Source: a virus. From it: a DNA stretch of 34,141 nucleotides. Under the pieces are notes generated by a model, which worked only from the letters and a program-made list of their open reading frames with translations, searched no databases and was not told the origin of the DNA. The translations under genes and the position numbers were made by a program. The stretch lies in IMG/VR virus record IMGVR_UViG_3300032246_000245, positions 1-34,141 of that record. One strand, 5' to 3'. Positions 1-7,741 of this stretch are shown here, in pieces. Each line of letters starts with the position of its first letter. The stretch's first letter is position 1.

Positions 1-6
1 CTCCCA
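1..6. repeat. Terminal 6-bp identity (contig closure), left copy
   Basis: The first six bases, CTCCCA, equal the last six bases (34136-34141). Merging the two copies joins the two halves of the lysozyme gene in frame, giving a circle of 34,135 bp. Six bases alone could match by chance; the continuity of the protein across the join is the stronger argument. Confidence 0.7.
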
Positions 7-262
7 TTGAAAAGACAACAAAGTCGAGTCCCCTAGGTAAAACTTCTCCATAGCAAGGCCTCCAATATTTAAGTTCATACAAAGGGGCTACATCTTCTTT
101 AGTTAGCTTTTTAAGGCTTTCTACAGGGTGACCTACATATTCTTCCCAAACACGCTTGGTAACCCCTAAATTTGTTTCACCGCCAGGGTCGCTAGGATGG
201 TTTACCCAACCACCTTCAGACTTTAATACTAAGTCTAGACATTCTTTAAAATTGCCAATCAT
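2..262 (-). CDS. Endolysin, GH108-type muramidase, N-terminal part (gene continues at 34141)
   Basis: This is the catalytic half of a peptidoglycan-degrading lysozyme of the glycoside hydrolase 108 family. Residues 15-18 read SEGG, with Glu16 the expected catalytic acid, followed by NHPSDPGGETNLGVT (21-35), the family signature. The ORF runs off the left edge after residue 87 (FVVFSMG) and resumes in frame at the right edge as VNAGPGRSVK. Joined over the shared 6 bp, the protein is about 170 residues, a usual length for this family. The ATG at 262 overlaps the stop of the spanin gene as ATGA. No signal peptide is seen, so release would depend on the holin-like proteins upstream. Confidence 0.9.
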   Translation of the reverse strand, partial: MIGNFKECLDLVLKSEGGWVNHPSDPGGETNLGVTKRVWEEYVGHPVESLKKLTKEDVAPLYELKYWRPCYGEVLPRGLDFVVFSMG

Positions 263-672
263 TTAATGCCTATTTGAGATTTAATCCAATCTTGTAATGC
301 TACGGTTTGGGCTGTGGTTTCAGCGCATTGTCCAGCAAGAATATTGTAGGCGGTAATAACATCAGTTGCGCTGGGGGCTGCGGAAATTCCTGGCACTTTA
401 CTGCTACTGCCGTTGTTCCACACGCTTGTAGACTTATAATAATTCCGCAAAGCAGCAAGTTTCGCATTGTATTCATTCTCGATTCCTTTGGTTACTAGGG
501 CTTGTTGTTTAGTGATTGATTCAACATGGGCTTCTTGGGCTTTAGCAACAGACTCAACTTCTGCTTTAAAAGTAACATATTTGTTATGTTGGTATTTTCC
601 ATAACCAAATCCAGCCAAAGCAATGACTGATAAACCAACCATAATGTAAGTATTTATAGATAACGGAAACAT
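259..672 (-). CDS. Rz-like inner-membrane spanin
   Basis: A 137-residue protein with one N-terminal membrane segment (about residues 7-24), then an Ala/Glu/Gln/Lys-rich helical stretch (28-80) suited to a periplasmic coiled coil. Its C-terminal segment CAETTAQTVALQDWIKSQ is typical of Rz-like lysis proteins. Spanins fuse the inner and outer membranes at the last step of lysis of Gram-negative hosts. It lies between the 181-aa membrane protein (TAATG overlap at 672) and the lysozyme (ATGA overlap at 259-262), which fits a lysis cassette. I could not identify an embedded or adjacent Rz1-type lipoprotein partner. Confidence 0.8.
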   Translation of the reverse strand: MFPLSINTYIMVGLSVIALAGFGYGKYQHNKYVTFKAEVESVAKAQEAHVESITKQQALVTKGIENEYNAKLAALRNYYKSTSVWNNGSSSKVPGISAAPSATDVITAYNILAGQCAETTAQTVALQDWIKSQIGIK

Positions 673-1217
673 TAGACTAGCCTTGGTGAAAACGCAAAAG
701 TAGCTGGGTAATCAGCAATAAAAGCAGCATTGTTTGGGTCGTTTACATACTGTGGGTCAACCAAAGCACGAATGTTCCAACCTAAGTTTAAGTATAGGGT
801 TTTCCCGAATAAAGGTTTGAACAGAACATACTGCCAAAGTCCTTGACCTTTAACTAGCAAATGTCCAGGGTGGCTTTCATCACAATGTAAATCGCCAGAA
901 TAACTCATGCCGTCTGTGCCATGCAAAAACTTAACTGCAAAGCCATAGAAAGGGTTACGCCATAGCCATTGAACTCTTGACCACCAAGAATGGCTGTGTT
1001 TAGTTTGCCAACCAGCATCTCCGTCTAAACTATTGTCAGGCGTTTGCCACCAAGATAACCAAGTTTTTAAGCGTGGGCCAACACCCCAAGATTTGCCGTT
1101 ATCAAGCCAGCCTTCTTTATCTTCTTTTAGGATTGCCAATATAAAAGCCAAAGGAAAGGTTAAAACAGTCCCTATGAGGTTAATAACAACTAGGAAAGGG
1201 TAAAGTATGTAACTCAT
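672..1217 (-). CDS. Membrane-anchored protein of the lysis cassette, unknown function
   Basis: A 181-residue protein with a strongly hydrophobic N-terminus (about residues 3-30, one or two membrane passes), followed by a soluble part unusually rich in Trp (LKTWLSWWQ, HSWWSRVQWLWRN). There is a His/Asp/Cys cluster, GDLHCDESHPGHLL, at about 108-121 that could bind a metal. It overlaps both neighbours by a few bases, so it is translated with the holin-like and spanin genes. I recognise it only as a kind of protein often seen beside phage lysis genes; no function can be assigned. Confidence 0.75.
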   Translation of the reverse strand: MSYILYPFLVVINLIGTVLTFPLAFILAILKEDKEGWLDNGKSWGVGPRLKTWLSWWQTPDNSLDGDAGWQTKHSHSWWSRVQWLWRNPFYGFAVKFLHGTDGMSYSGDLHCDESHPGHLLVKGQGLWQYVLFKPLFGKTLYLNLGWNIRALVDPQYVNDPNNAAFIADYPATFAFSPRLV

Positions 1218-1399
1218 CGTATAGGCCCTGTAGAAACAAATCTAAGAATAGCCACAATAACGCCTATGGCTACAAGAATAATGCCGTAATACTTTTCGCT
1301 TATAACTGATTGTAAATACGAAAAATTGTCAAATAATGCGCCAAAAATGACTAGGGCTAATGAAAACCACATAGTCTTGCTATGTGTCATTCGTTTCAT
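1214..1399 (-). CDS. Small two-TM protein, holin candidate
   Basis: A 61-residue protein with two predicted membrane helices (about residues 9-28 and 36-55), short charged ends and a basic C-terminus. Size, topology and position just upstream of spanin and lysozyme genes fit a small holin, which would open the inner membrane for the endolysin. It shares ATGA overlaps with the flanking genes. No holin family was matched, so the role is inferred from context. Confidence 0.7.
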   Translation of the reverse strand: MKRMTHSKTMWFSLALVIFGALFDNFSYLQSVISEKYYGIILVAIGVIVAILRFVSTGPIR

Positions 1400-1620
1400 T
1401 TATGGAATAAAAAATTTGTAATGTAAGTAATAACACCACCAACAATGGAAGCAATAGTCATTCCCATCCAAAAACCACCTTTAGACTTGTTTGCAAGTTC
1501 TAAAAGTTCTTTGATGTCCCTATCCATAGAGTCAACTTTGGCTTGTAAATTCTCGACTTGATTGACCAAGCCGCCAAACTTAAACATATCAAAATTATCA
1601 AGGTCAGCCATATCGCACAT
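1396..1620 (-). CDS. XhlA-like coiled-coil/TM protein of the lysis cassette
   Basis: A 74-residue protein with an amphipathic helix at about residues 15-45 (VNQVENLQAKVDSMDRDIKE) followed by one C-terminal membrane helix (about 50-70). This is the layout of haemolysin XhlA-type phage proteins, which assist holins at the membrane. The ATG at 1620 overlaps the stop of the upstream small gene as TAATG; a second ATG four codons downstream (1608) is possible. Together with the next gene it may form a two-component holin; this is inference from topology and order. Confidence 0.7.
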   Translation of the reverse strand: MCDMADLDNFDMFKFGGLVNQVENLQAKVDSMDRDIKELLELANKSKGGFWMGMTIASIVGGVITYITNFLFHK

Positions 1621-1793
1621 TATTTTTTAGGTTTAGGAGTGCGAGTAGTCGCCTTGGGGATTTTAACAGTTTTGTCTGTTGTCTTTTTAGCTACTTTTGT
1701 AGTCTTTTTAGCAACAGGAAAAGACCATGCAGCATCTACACTAATTTTTGGCATGTAGCCAAGTTTGTCAAATAACCAAGTAACTATAAACAT
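1620..1793 (-). CDS. Small basic protein with GYMPK motif, unknown
   Basis: A 57-residue ORF read directly from the sequence. It begins MFIVTWLFDKLGYMPKISVD and ends in a Lys/Thr/Pro-rich tail (about residues 28-57, repeated KKTT). The start lies 2 bases after the glycine-rich gene's stop and its TAA overlaps the next ATG (TAATG), so it fills what would otherwise be a gap in a fully packed operon. Similar short proteins with a GYMPK motif occur near phage tail/lysis genes as I recall. The function is unknown. Confidence 0.75.
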   Translation of the reverse strand: MFIVTWLFDKLGYMPKISVDAAWSFPVAKKTTKVAKKTTDKTVKIPKATTRTPKPKK

Positions 1794-1795
1794 AA

Positions 1796-2638
1796 TTAGG
1801 TCTTAAAAGTTCCGCTTGAATTGAAAGTATGAACTGTGTAACCACTAGCAGTAGCTATAGTTCCGCCTGTTGCCCTTTGTGGGCCAAAATACCAAATTTT
1901 TACTATTCCTGAACCACCAGCAGCACCAGGGCCAGAATTACTTGTAGCACCAGCGCCCCCTCCACCGCCAGTATTGGCAGTACCGTCTACACCTTTTTGA
2001 TAAGTAAAACCACCAGCACCACCACCGCCTAAACCACCAGCGCCACCAGAAAATTCATCTCCACCACCGTTGCCAACATTACCTCCACCACCACCTGCAT
2101 AGTATGCAGAACCAGTTGGAGTGGTAATATAAAGACCAATACCGCCAGCACCAGCAGTATTACCAACACCGTTTCCGCCTACTGCGCCAGCACCACCACC
2201 ACCAGCGCCACCTTGGTCTGAAATTCCTGTTCCGCCAGCACCATAACCACCTCGGTTACCTTGCCCAGCAGTTCCGTTACCAGGGCTACCAGCATAAGCA
2301 GCGCCACCGCCAGAACCACCGCTTCCACCTGTAGCAGTTTGGTTATTAGCACCATGACCACCACCAATAGAAATTAAGCTAAAAGCCGAAGAATTATTAC
2401 CGTTTGAATTGCCATCGCCAGCACCACCAGCGCCTACAACAACAGAAAAACTTTGTCCAGGTTGCAATATAGTGGTTGAATTTAACAAACCACCAGCACC
2501 ACCACCGCCTGAACCACCATTGACATAACCACCGCAACCACCACCAGCAACAATTAAATAAGTTACAGGCAAAGTTCCACCATTGGTAAACCCAGTAGAT
2601 TTAGCTAATAAAGAACCTCTAGTTTGAAGCACAGGCAT
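1796..2638 (-). CDS. Glycine-rich tail tip/adhesin-like protein
   Basis: A 280-residue protein. After an N-terminal segment (1-27) it has a hydrophobic strand TYLIVAGGG, then about 200 residues of GG/GGAGG repeats with Ala, Asn and Ser, then a C-terminal motif YTVHTFNSSGTFKT. The same plan is found at the C-terminus of the 906-aa fibre (15691-18411), so the two share a domain. In phage S16 the gp38 adhesin uses glycine-rich polyglycine-II helices for receptor binding; a similar role is plausible here but inferred. It is coupled to the preceding fibre gene (TAATG overlap). Confidence 0.8.
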   Translation of the reverse strand: MPVLQTRGSLLAKSTGFTNGGTLPVTYLIVAGGGCGGYVNGGSGGGGAGGLLNSTTILQPGQSFSVVVGAGGAGDGNSNGNNSSAFSLISIGGGHGANNQTATGGSGGSGGGAAYAGSPGNGTAGQGNRGGYGAGGTGISDQGGAGGGGAGAVGGNGVGNTAGAGGIGLYITTPTGSAYYAGGGGGNVGNGGGDEFSGGAGGLGGGGAGGFTYQKGVDGTANTGGGGGAGATSNSGPGAAGGSGIVKIWYFGPQRATGGTIATASGYTVHTFNSSGTFKT

Positions 2639-3357
2639 TATGCAAATCCTGTCAATGAAGCCAAAACTGAGAATGTACCAGTACCAGTTTTAATAATATT
2701 GGCTGTGTATACATTGGTTGAACTTACATAACCGCTTGTAGGAGTAAAACCTTGCCATTTAGGGGTTACAGAAGTGCCATCAATACTAAAACCAGTAGCG
2801 TAATAAGCGGTTGTACCGCAAACAACAAATAAAGAAATGGTTACGCTATCACCTGTAGACATTAAGCTATCAAGGGTAGTTGTAGAATTACCACGCACAT
2901 TAATAGTAAAGTTATTGGTAGCGTTAGTTGTGTAAGTTTGAATAGCTTGCGTTGCAACATCAAAGTTTGTAGTTGATGCTGGGGCAGAAGCAGTAATAGT
3001 TACTTTTTCTTTGGCAAAATTGTCAATCTTTAAGCGAGTAAATTCGCCTGTAGAGGCAGTTGTAGCACCAATAGTTGTGCCATCAATAGTGCCACCAGTA
3101 ATTGCCACATTGGTAGTTACTTGGCTTACAGAAGCAGCATCAGTAGAAGCTGTGCCATCTGCTAAGTTGGTAATCTTATTAGTGCCCATATTAAGATTGC
3201 CAGAAGCGGTTGTTTGACCGTCAGAGGCTAAAGAACCTGTTAAGGCATTAGCCATGTCTGTAAGTGTTGTATTAGCCCATGTAGAACTAATAGTTGTGCC
3301 TGTTACTACTGGATTACCAGCAGGTAAGGAATATGTACCGCTACCGTTTCTACTCAT
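2638..3357 (-). CDS. Tail fibre-like protein
   Basis: A 239-residue Thr/Ser/Asn-rich protein beginning MSRNGSGTYSLPAGNPVVTG, a common opening of phage tail fibre proteins. Residues about 53-66 (NLNMGTNKITNLAD) form the fibre motif seen in many tail proteins. The segment VAITGGTIDGTTIGATTAST (about 84-103) is nearly the same as one in the 906-aa fibre, indicating a shared module. No enzymatic motif is visible. It lies between a large internal protein and the glycine-rich adhesin-like protein. Confidence 0.8.
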   Translation of the reverse strand: MSRNGSGTYSLPAGNPVVTGTTISSTWANTTLTDMANALTGSLASDGQTTASGNLNMGTNKITNLADGTASTDAASVSQVTTNVAITGGTIDGTTIGATTASTGEFTRLKIDNFAKEKVTITASAPASTTNFDVATQAIQTYTTNATNNFTINVRGNSTTTLDSLMSTGDSVTISLFVVCGTTAYYATGFSIDGTSVTPKWQGFTPTSGYVSSTNVYTANIIKTGTGTFSVLASLTGFA

Positions 3358-3358
3358 T

Positions 3359-5050
3359 CTATTCTCCGCTTAATGTGCGTTGTGTTCCAATTAATGTTCC
3401 TGTGCCGACTTGCGGTATTTTAAGCAATTTTGCTAATTCTTTAGCTGTTTCTGGGCGTTGTGTAAGCATTGCTTGCGTTATTTGACGACCACCTGGCATA
3501 TAAGGGGCAGCAGTTGCAGCGCCTAATAAATAATCTTTCCAATTTCCAGCCATCATTCTTGTAGCTGTGCCAGAATCTTTAATTTGACTTGGTAAAACTT
3601 TTTCGGCTGCATCTGTTAAATCTTGCATTAATGCTTGACCAGTAGCTGTTTGACCTTTTCCAGCAGATTTATCAGCTTGTCGTACTGCTGCACTTAGTTG
3701 TGCAGGAGTAAACATTTCACTTGTTCCAGCACGAGAACCAGCGCCACGAATTCTTGCGTAGTTTGCATATCCAGTATTAATTTTTGCTAAGTCTTCAGCA
3801 AACTGTGGATTGTTGCGACCTAAAGATTCACGAATATCAGCTAATGCTTGTTGATAAGCCCTTCCAATTGTGGCTTGTGAACCTGTAGCACCTTTGTAAT
3901 CCCCAATAATTTTATTTAAATCTTCTTCTATTATTTTAAATGTATTGCCATCCATTACACCTTTTTCTGAAAGACGACCTTGAATCATATCTTTAACATC
4001 ATTACTAACAGATGTTGCATCTTCCGCTTTTAATCCAGCAACATTTTTTCTAAGGCTAGATAAACTATCATATAAAGGTGCATCAGGTTTAAATGTTAAT
4101 TTAGGCAACAATTCGTTATATGCATCTTGTAATTGATTTTTAACATAATTTACGCCTTCACGACCTGTAGCTATAGGTATTTCGCCATTAATAGGTTCTA
4201 ATGCCCTTTTGTAAGCTGCACGATTAAAATCTTCAATACCTTTTTTTCTTGATGCAGTAATTGCTTCACCAACAACAGGTATGCTAGTAGCTTTATCTTC
4301 TAAAGATTTTAAAAATCCACCCATTATTTGACCTGGAGTCATAGAAATCTTTTCAGAAATCATTTTTTTAACTTCAGGAGTTAATACAGGGCTTAAAACA
4401 CGAGAAGCGCCAGCCATTACAGGAACGCCAAGCGCACCTACTCCAGCGCCTATTGCAGCGTTTGTGCCTCGACCTTCATCAGTAGGTGTTGTAAGCGCAT
4501 TAAGTGTTCCACCAATAGCAGCCTGTTCACCCATTGCAGTTGCAAAACTAGGAATTTTTCCAATAACATTTGCGGCTTGTGGAATTGATTTTGCTACATT
4601 TATACCTTTTTGCAACATTGTGGCAGGTGCTAAATAAGAAGCAATTTGACCTGTTCCAGTAGCAATAGGATATTCTTTAGAAGCCCCTTCAGTCATAGCA
4701 CGACCAACATCAACAATGTTTTGACTTGTTTGTGGTGAAATAATTGATTCTGGCAATAATTGAGAAGCAGCACCAGCACCTTTAATTGTTTCTCCTAATG
4801 CACCCATTAACATAGGGCCAACAACACGAGGTTTTCCTTCCATTCCTACAGGATTACGCAATGATTCTAAAGCTGCTTCCATGCGTGTTTGTGGTTTTGG
4901 CGCAGACTGTGGCGCAACTTGAGAAGGCTGTGGAGATGAATATAATTTTTGTGCTTGTGCAATAACCTCTTCTTGGCTTGCACCTACAGGGCCAATAAGG
5001 GTTATTTCTTTTCCGTCAGGCGCAACAACGGTATATTCTTTTTCTGCCAT
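3359..5050 (-). CDS. Large internal virion / ejection-type protein
   Basis: A 563-residue protein. The N-terminus (residues 1-40: EYTVVAPDGKEITLIGPVGA then SQEEVIAQAQ) is a short domain often found at the start of phage internal proteins. The middle has a Gly/Ala-rich hydrophobic stretch (about 190-215) that could insert in membranes, and the C-terminal half is predominantly helical. Size, helicity and position between adaptor/tail genes and fibres match the slot of DNA-ejection proteins in P22- and T7-like phages. No catalytic lysozyme or protease motif was seen. The role is inferred. Confidence 0.65.
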   Translation of the reverse strand: MAEKEYTVVAPDGKEITLIGPVGASQEEVIAQAQKLYSSPQPSQVAPQSAPKPQTRMEAALESLRNPVGMEGKPRVVGPMLMGALGETIKGAGAASQLLPESIISPQTSQNIVDVGRAMTEGASKEYPIATGTGQIASYLAPATMLQKGINVAKSIPQAANVIGKIPSFATAMGEQAAIGGTLNALTTPTDEGRGTNAAIGAGVGALGVPVMAGASRVLSPVLTPEVKKMISEKISMTPGQIMGGFLKSLEDKATSIPVVGEAITASRKKGIEDFNRAAYKRALEPINGEIPIATGREGVNYVKNQLQDAYNELLPKLTFKPDAPLYDSLSSLRKNVAGLKAEDATSVSNDVKDMIQGRLSEKGVMDGNTFKIIEEDLNKIIGDYKGATGSQATIGRAYQQALADIRESLGRNNPQFAEDLAKINTGYANYARIRGAGSRAGTSEMFTPAQLSAAVRQADKSAGKGQTATGQALMQDLTDAAEKVLPSQIKDSGTATRMMAGNWKDYLLGAATAAPYMPGGRQITQAMLTQRPETAKELAKLLKIPQVGTGTLIGTQRTLSGE

Positions 5051-6171
5051 TATTTAACTCTCCAACCACCAGCCGCAGGAGTTTCTTGACCAATCGGAAC
5101 ATAAATGCTATATGGAAATTCCATTTTTGCAGGGCCAGTTTCAGCTTGTTTAACTTGCGTATTGTGAGAAATGGCTTTTTGTTCCAAAATTTCTTTTTGC
5201 ACAGCAATAATTTTAGGTAATGAAGTTGGGTCTGTAGTGATTGTTCCAAACGCATCTTGCATAACTTTTTGTTGATATTGTGAAGGAGAAGCATCCATCT
5301 TTTTAAGATTTTCCATTGTGCTTTGAAATAGTCTGCTTCCCAATTCTTCTGTGTTATTAATTTTGTCAACAGCAATTTTTGTTCCAAGATTGTTGTTAAA
5401 TAATTTAGCAATATCTGTTTTTTGTTGTGCAAAAGTTCCAGCAAAAGATTTTGGTGCAAGTTCTGCTGCTTTATCCAAATTTTTAATTTCTGTTGGAATA
5501 TTTTTGAGTGATTCCCATTGTTTAACAAGCCCTTGACCCATTTCTCCTTGGGCTTTATTTTTAAATGGTTCAAAATTTGCCACATTGGTAATTGCGGTCA
5601 TATTTGGTGCGCCAGCTTTGTTGAGTTCAGTTCTATAACCCATATATCCTGGGTTCTTTTCTGCAAACTTGTATTCAAGAACTGAAGAAGGCGCTTCAGG
5701 TGCAAAGTTTTTAAGAACTTGTGGCAATAACTCTTTACCAGCACCATAATCATTTGTGCGAATTAATCTAGCGGCTTCAGCCCAATTAGGTTCTGCAGCA
5801 GGTTGATAAGCAATAGGTGCTTGACCTTTATATGCAGGGCCAGCTAATTCTGTTACTTTTTCAGCAGTTGGGGACATTGCTTCAATAATTTTTGCTTCGG
5901 CAGAAGAACGACCTTCACGAATAGCTTTAGCTAATGCAAGTTGTTGTTGTTCTACATTTTCTAAACCTTTAGAACCAGCATATATATTAAATAAATTAGC
6001 AATATTTTCTAATGGGTTTGTTGGCACATAAACACCTCCAGCTACAGTTTGACCTGGAGTTGCTTGCATACCTCTTTGCATTAACAATTCTGCCATTTTT
6101 TGTTGGCGACTTATTGCTTGCGCTTCTGGTTGCATTTCCAAAGGAACTTGAGAATTAAACATTTCAGCCAT
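5050..6171 (-). CDS. Putative internal virion protein, unknown
   Basis: A 373-residue protein rich in Gln, Ala, Lys and Glu with long predicted helices (about residues 8-100 and 205-345) and no membrane segment or enzyme motif. Its start overlaps nothing but its stop shares a base with the next ATG (TAATG at 5050). Placed between the Gln/Asn-rich 375-aa protein and the 563-aa ejection-type protein, it is probably one of a set of three proteins packaged in the head or at the tail vertex. This is a context-based inference. Confidence 0.6.
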   Translation of the reverse strand: MAEMFNSQVPLEMQPEAQAISRQQKMAELLMQRGMQATPGQTVAGGVYVPTNPLENIANLFNIYAGSKGLENVEQQQLALAKAIREGRSSAEAKIIEAMSPTAEKVTELAGPAYKGQAPIAYQPAAEPNWAEAARLIRTNDYGAGKELLPQVLKNFAPEAPSSVLEYKFAEKNPGYMGYRTELNKAGAPNMTAITNVANFEPFKNKAQGEMGQGLVKQWESLKNIPTEIKNLDKAAELAPKSFAGTFAQQKTDIAKLFNNNLGTKIAVDKINNTEELGSRLFQSTMENLKKMDASPSQYQQKVMQDAFGTITTDPTSLPKIIAVQKEILEQKAISHNTQVKQAETGPAKMEFPYSIYVPIGQETPAAGGWRVK

Positions 6172-6180
6172 AATAATTCC

Positions 6181-7308
6181 TTATATCAATCCGATTGCTG
6201 CCAAATCTGCCGCACTCATTCCTGTTGCGCCGTAAGAATTTGCGCCACCCCCAAACAAATTGCCTAAACCGCTAAATGTGCCTTTTGGGGCCATTATTGA
6301 ACCAGCGCCTAAATTTGATAACCCACTCATCATAGAATTATTGTAAGCATTTTGGGCATTAGCATTGGCTAGGTTACCTTGATAAGTTTGTTGTTGTGCG
6401 CCAAGATAATTAGTTGGGCTTGTAGTTGCATAAGAAGCAAATGAAGGTGAAGCTAATCCTTTTAACATTCCTGCTTGCTGATATGGCAACATAGATTGCG
6501 CCAAAGCCTGTTGAAACGCTTGATTTTGCGCTTGCATACCAAGACCTTGGTTAGCTAATTGCTGTTGATAAGCAAGGCTATTAGAATTCATAGCTTGTTG
6601 ATTGTTGTATTGATTAGCACCCAACTGTGTATTAGCTACATTATAGTTTTGACCAAATTGTTGTTGATTTGCTGCCAAACCAGTTTGCATACCGCCAACA
6701 ATAGCGCTAGTTAAAGCATCATTTTGATTTTGTGCTTCTAATGTTTTGGCAGTTTTATAAGCCTCAGAACCAGGCATAATGCCTTGGTTTGCTAATCTTG
6801 CATCATTAGCTTGTGTTTGTCGTTGTAAACTTGGTTGTAAGCGCTGCATAATGGCATCGCTATAAGTTTGACCTGGATTAATACCATAAGAAGGCAAAGC
6901 ATTAGCGCCTAACTGACTTGTGTCTAATTGATAATTAGCTAATGATTTAGGGTCAAATTGTTGTTGATTTAGCTTAGAACCAAAATAGTTCATTGAAGCC
7001 ATATCTTGACCTTGGAATTGAGGCGCTTGAAATGGCTGACCTAATTGTCCAAGATTACTATTAATAGCAGACTGAAGTTGTGGATTTACGGTTTGAGTTT
7101 GACTCCAAGTAGGATTGCCGTATTGGTCAGTACCAGTTTGAGAGTATCCCAATGAACTGTAAGGATTAGATTGATTTAAACGGTTTGCCGCCAAATCAGA
7201 AGCAGAAGTCTGCTGCGCTGCACCTGTATAGTTAGGTACATCTACAGTCTTAGGACTTCCAAATAGTGTATTAGTTACACCACCAAGTAAACCGCCACCA
7301 CCACCCAT
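6181..7308 (-). CDS. Gln/Asn-rich virion protein, putative internal/tail protein
   Basis: A 375-residue protein beginning with MGGGGGLLGGVTNTLFGSPK, then extremely rich in Gln, Asn, Ala, Tyr and Ser (for example QANDARLANQGIMPGSEAY at about 165-183). Such composition is typical of small internal or tail-associated proteins of podovirus-like phages. A strong ribosome binding site, AAAGGAG, stands before the ATG at 7308. The C-terminus is Gly-rich with small residues. No known domain was recognised; the assignment rests on composition and location. Confidence 0.65.
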   Translation of the reverse strand: MGGGGGLLGGVTNTLFGSPKTVDVPNYTGAAQQTSASDLAANRLNQSNPYSSLGYSQTGTDQYGNPTWSQTQTVNPQLQSAINSNLGQLGQPFQAPQFQGQDMASMNYFGSKLNQQQFDPKSLANYQLDTSQLGANALPSYGINPGQTYSDAIMQRLQPSLQRQTQANDARLANQGIMPGSEAYKTAKTLEAQNQNDALTSAIVGGMQTGLAANQQQFGQNYNVANTQLGANQYNNQQAMNSNSLAYQQQLANQGLGMQAQNQAFQQALAQSMLPYQQAGMLKGLASPSFASYATTSPTNYLGAQQQTYQGNLANANAQNAYNNSMMSGLSNLGAGSIMAPKGTFSGLGNLFGGGANSYGATGMSAADLAAIGLI

Positions 7309-7309
7309 G

Positions 7310-7741
7310 TCAATCTCCTTTGAGAGGCGTTTTAATGTCTAACCAACGACAATTTTCACGCCTCATTGCTAATATTACTAAATCCCCATCAAGGTGGGCA
7401 TCTTCAATATACGCTTTATCTAAGAAACCAAGGTGTCGGTCTAACTTCAGGGCTTCCTTATTTGTGGAAGCAACTGCGGCTATTATAACCTTTACTTTCA
7501 ATATGTTAAACGGATAATCAAAACAAGCCCACAACAAATCTTTACTAATCCAATTTGGTACTATGGCGGCTGTGTGCATCTGGCAAGATTTATCTAAAAT
7601 ATTGTCAAAAGCCACAACTGCCTTTACTTCACCATCAATTTCCTGCCCAATAAAGGTGGCATAAGGGCTAAATTGCATCCCCAATACTCTTGTAATCCAT
7701 CCTCTAAGATGTTCTTGGTTATCAGTAACCACACGCCTCAA
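7310..7741 (-). CDS. GNAT-family acetyltransferase-like protein
   Basis: A 143-residue protein with features of the GNAT acyltransferase fold: a central strand IDGEVKAVVAFDNI (about 34-47), the strand KVKVIIAAVASTN (82-94) and a C-terminal NKEALKLDRHLGFLDKAYI (94-112), the usual acceptor-side helix plus LGF turn. The substrate is unknown; similar genes occur inside the tail regions of T7-like phages. The start is TTG at 7741, inside a TTGA overlap with the stop of the tail gene; no ATG suits. Expression is probably coupled to that gene. Confidence 0.7.
   Translation of the reverse strand: MRRVVTDNQEHLRGWITRVLGMQFSPYATFIGQEIDGEVKAVVAFDNILDKSCQMHTAAIVPNWISKDLLWACFDYPFNILKVKVIIAAVASTNKEALKLDRHLGFLDKAYIEDAHLDGDLVILAMRRENCRWLDIKTPLKGD

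Noticed and set aside
259-672. Embedded Rz1-type outer spanin within the Rz-like gene.
   Set aside because: No lipobox-bearing ORF was found in the other frames.
1558-1758. 66-aa plus-strand ORF with hydrophobic stretch.
   Set aside because: It is antisense to the coupled 57-aa and XhlA-like genes, which explain the region better.
5016-5585. Long minus-strand ORF rich in Lys, Leu and Gln.
   Set aside because: It is the shadow of the 373-aa gene in another frame, with low-complexity composition and no ribosome site.
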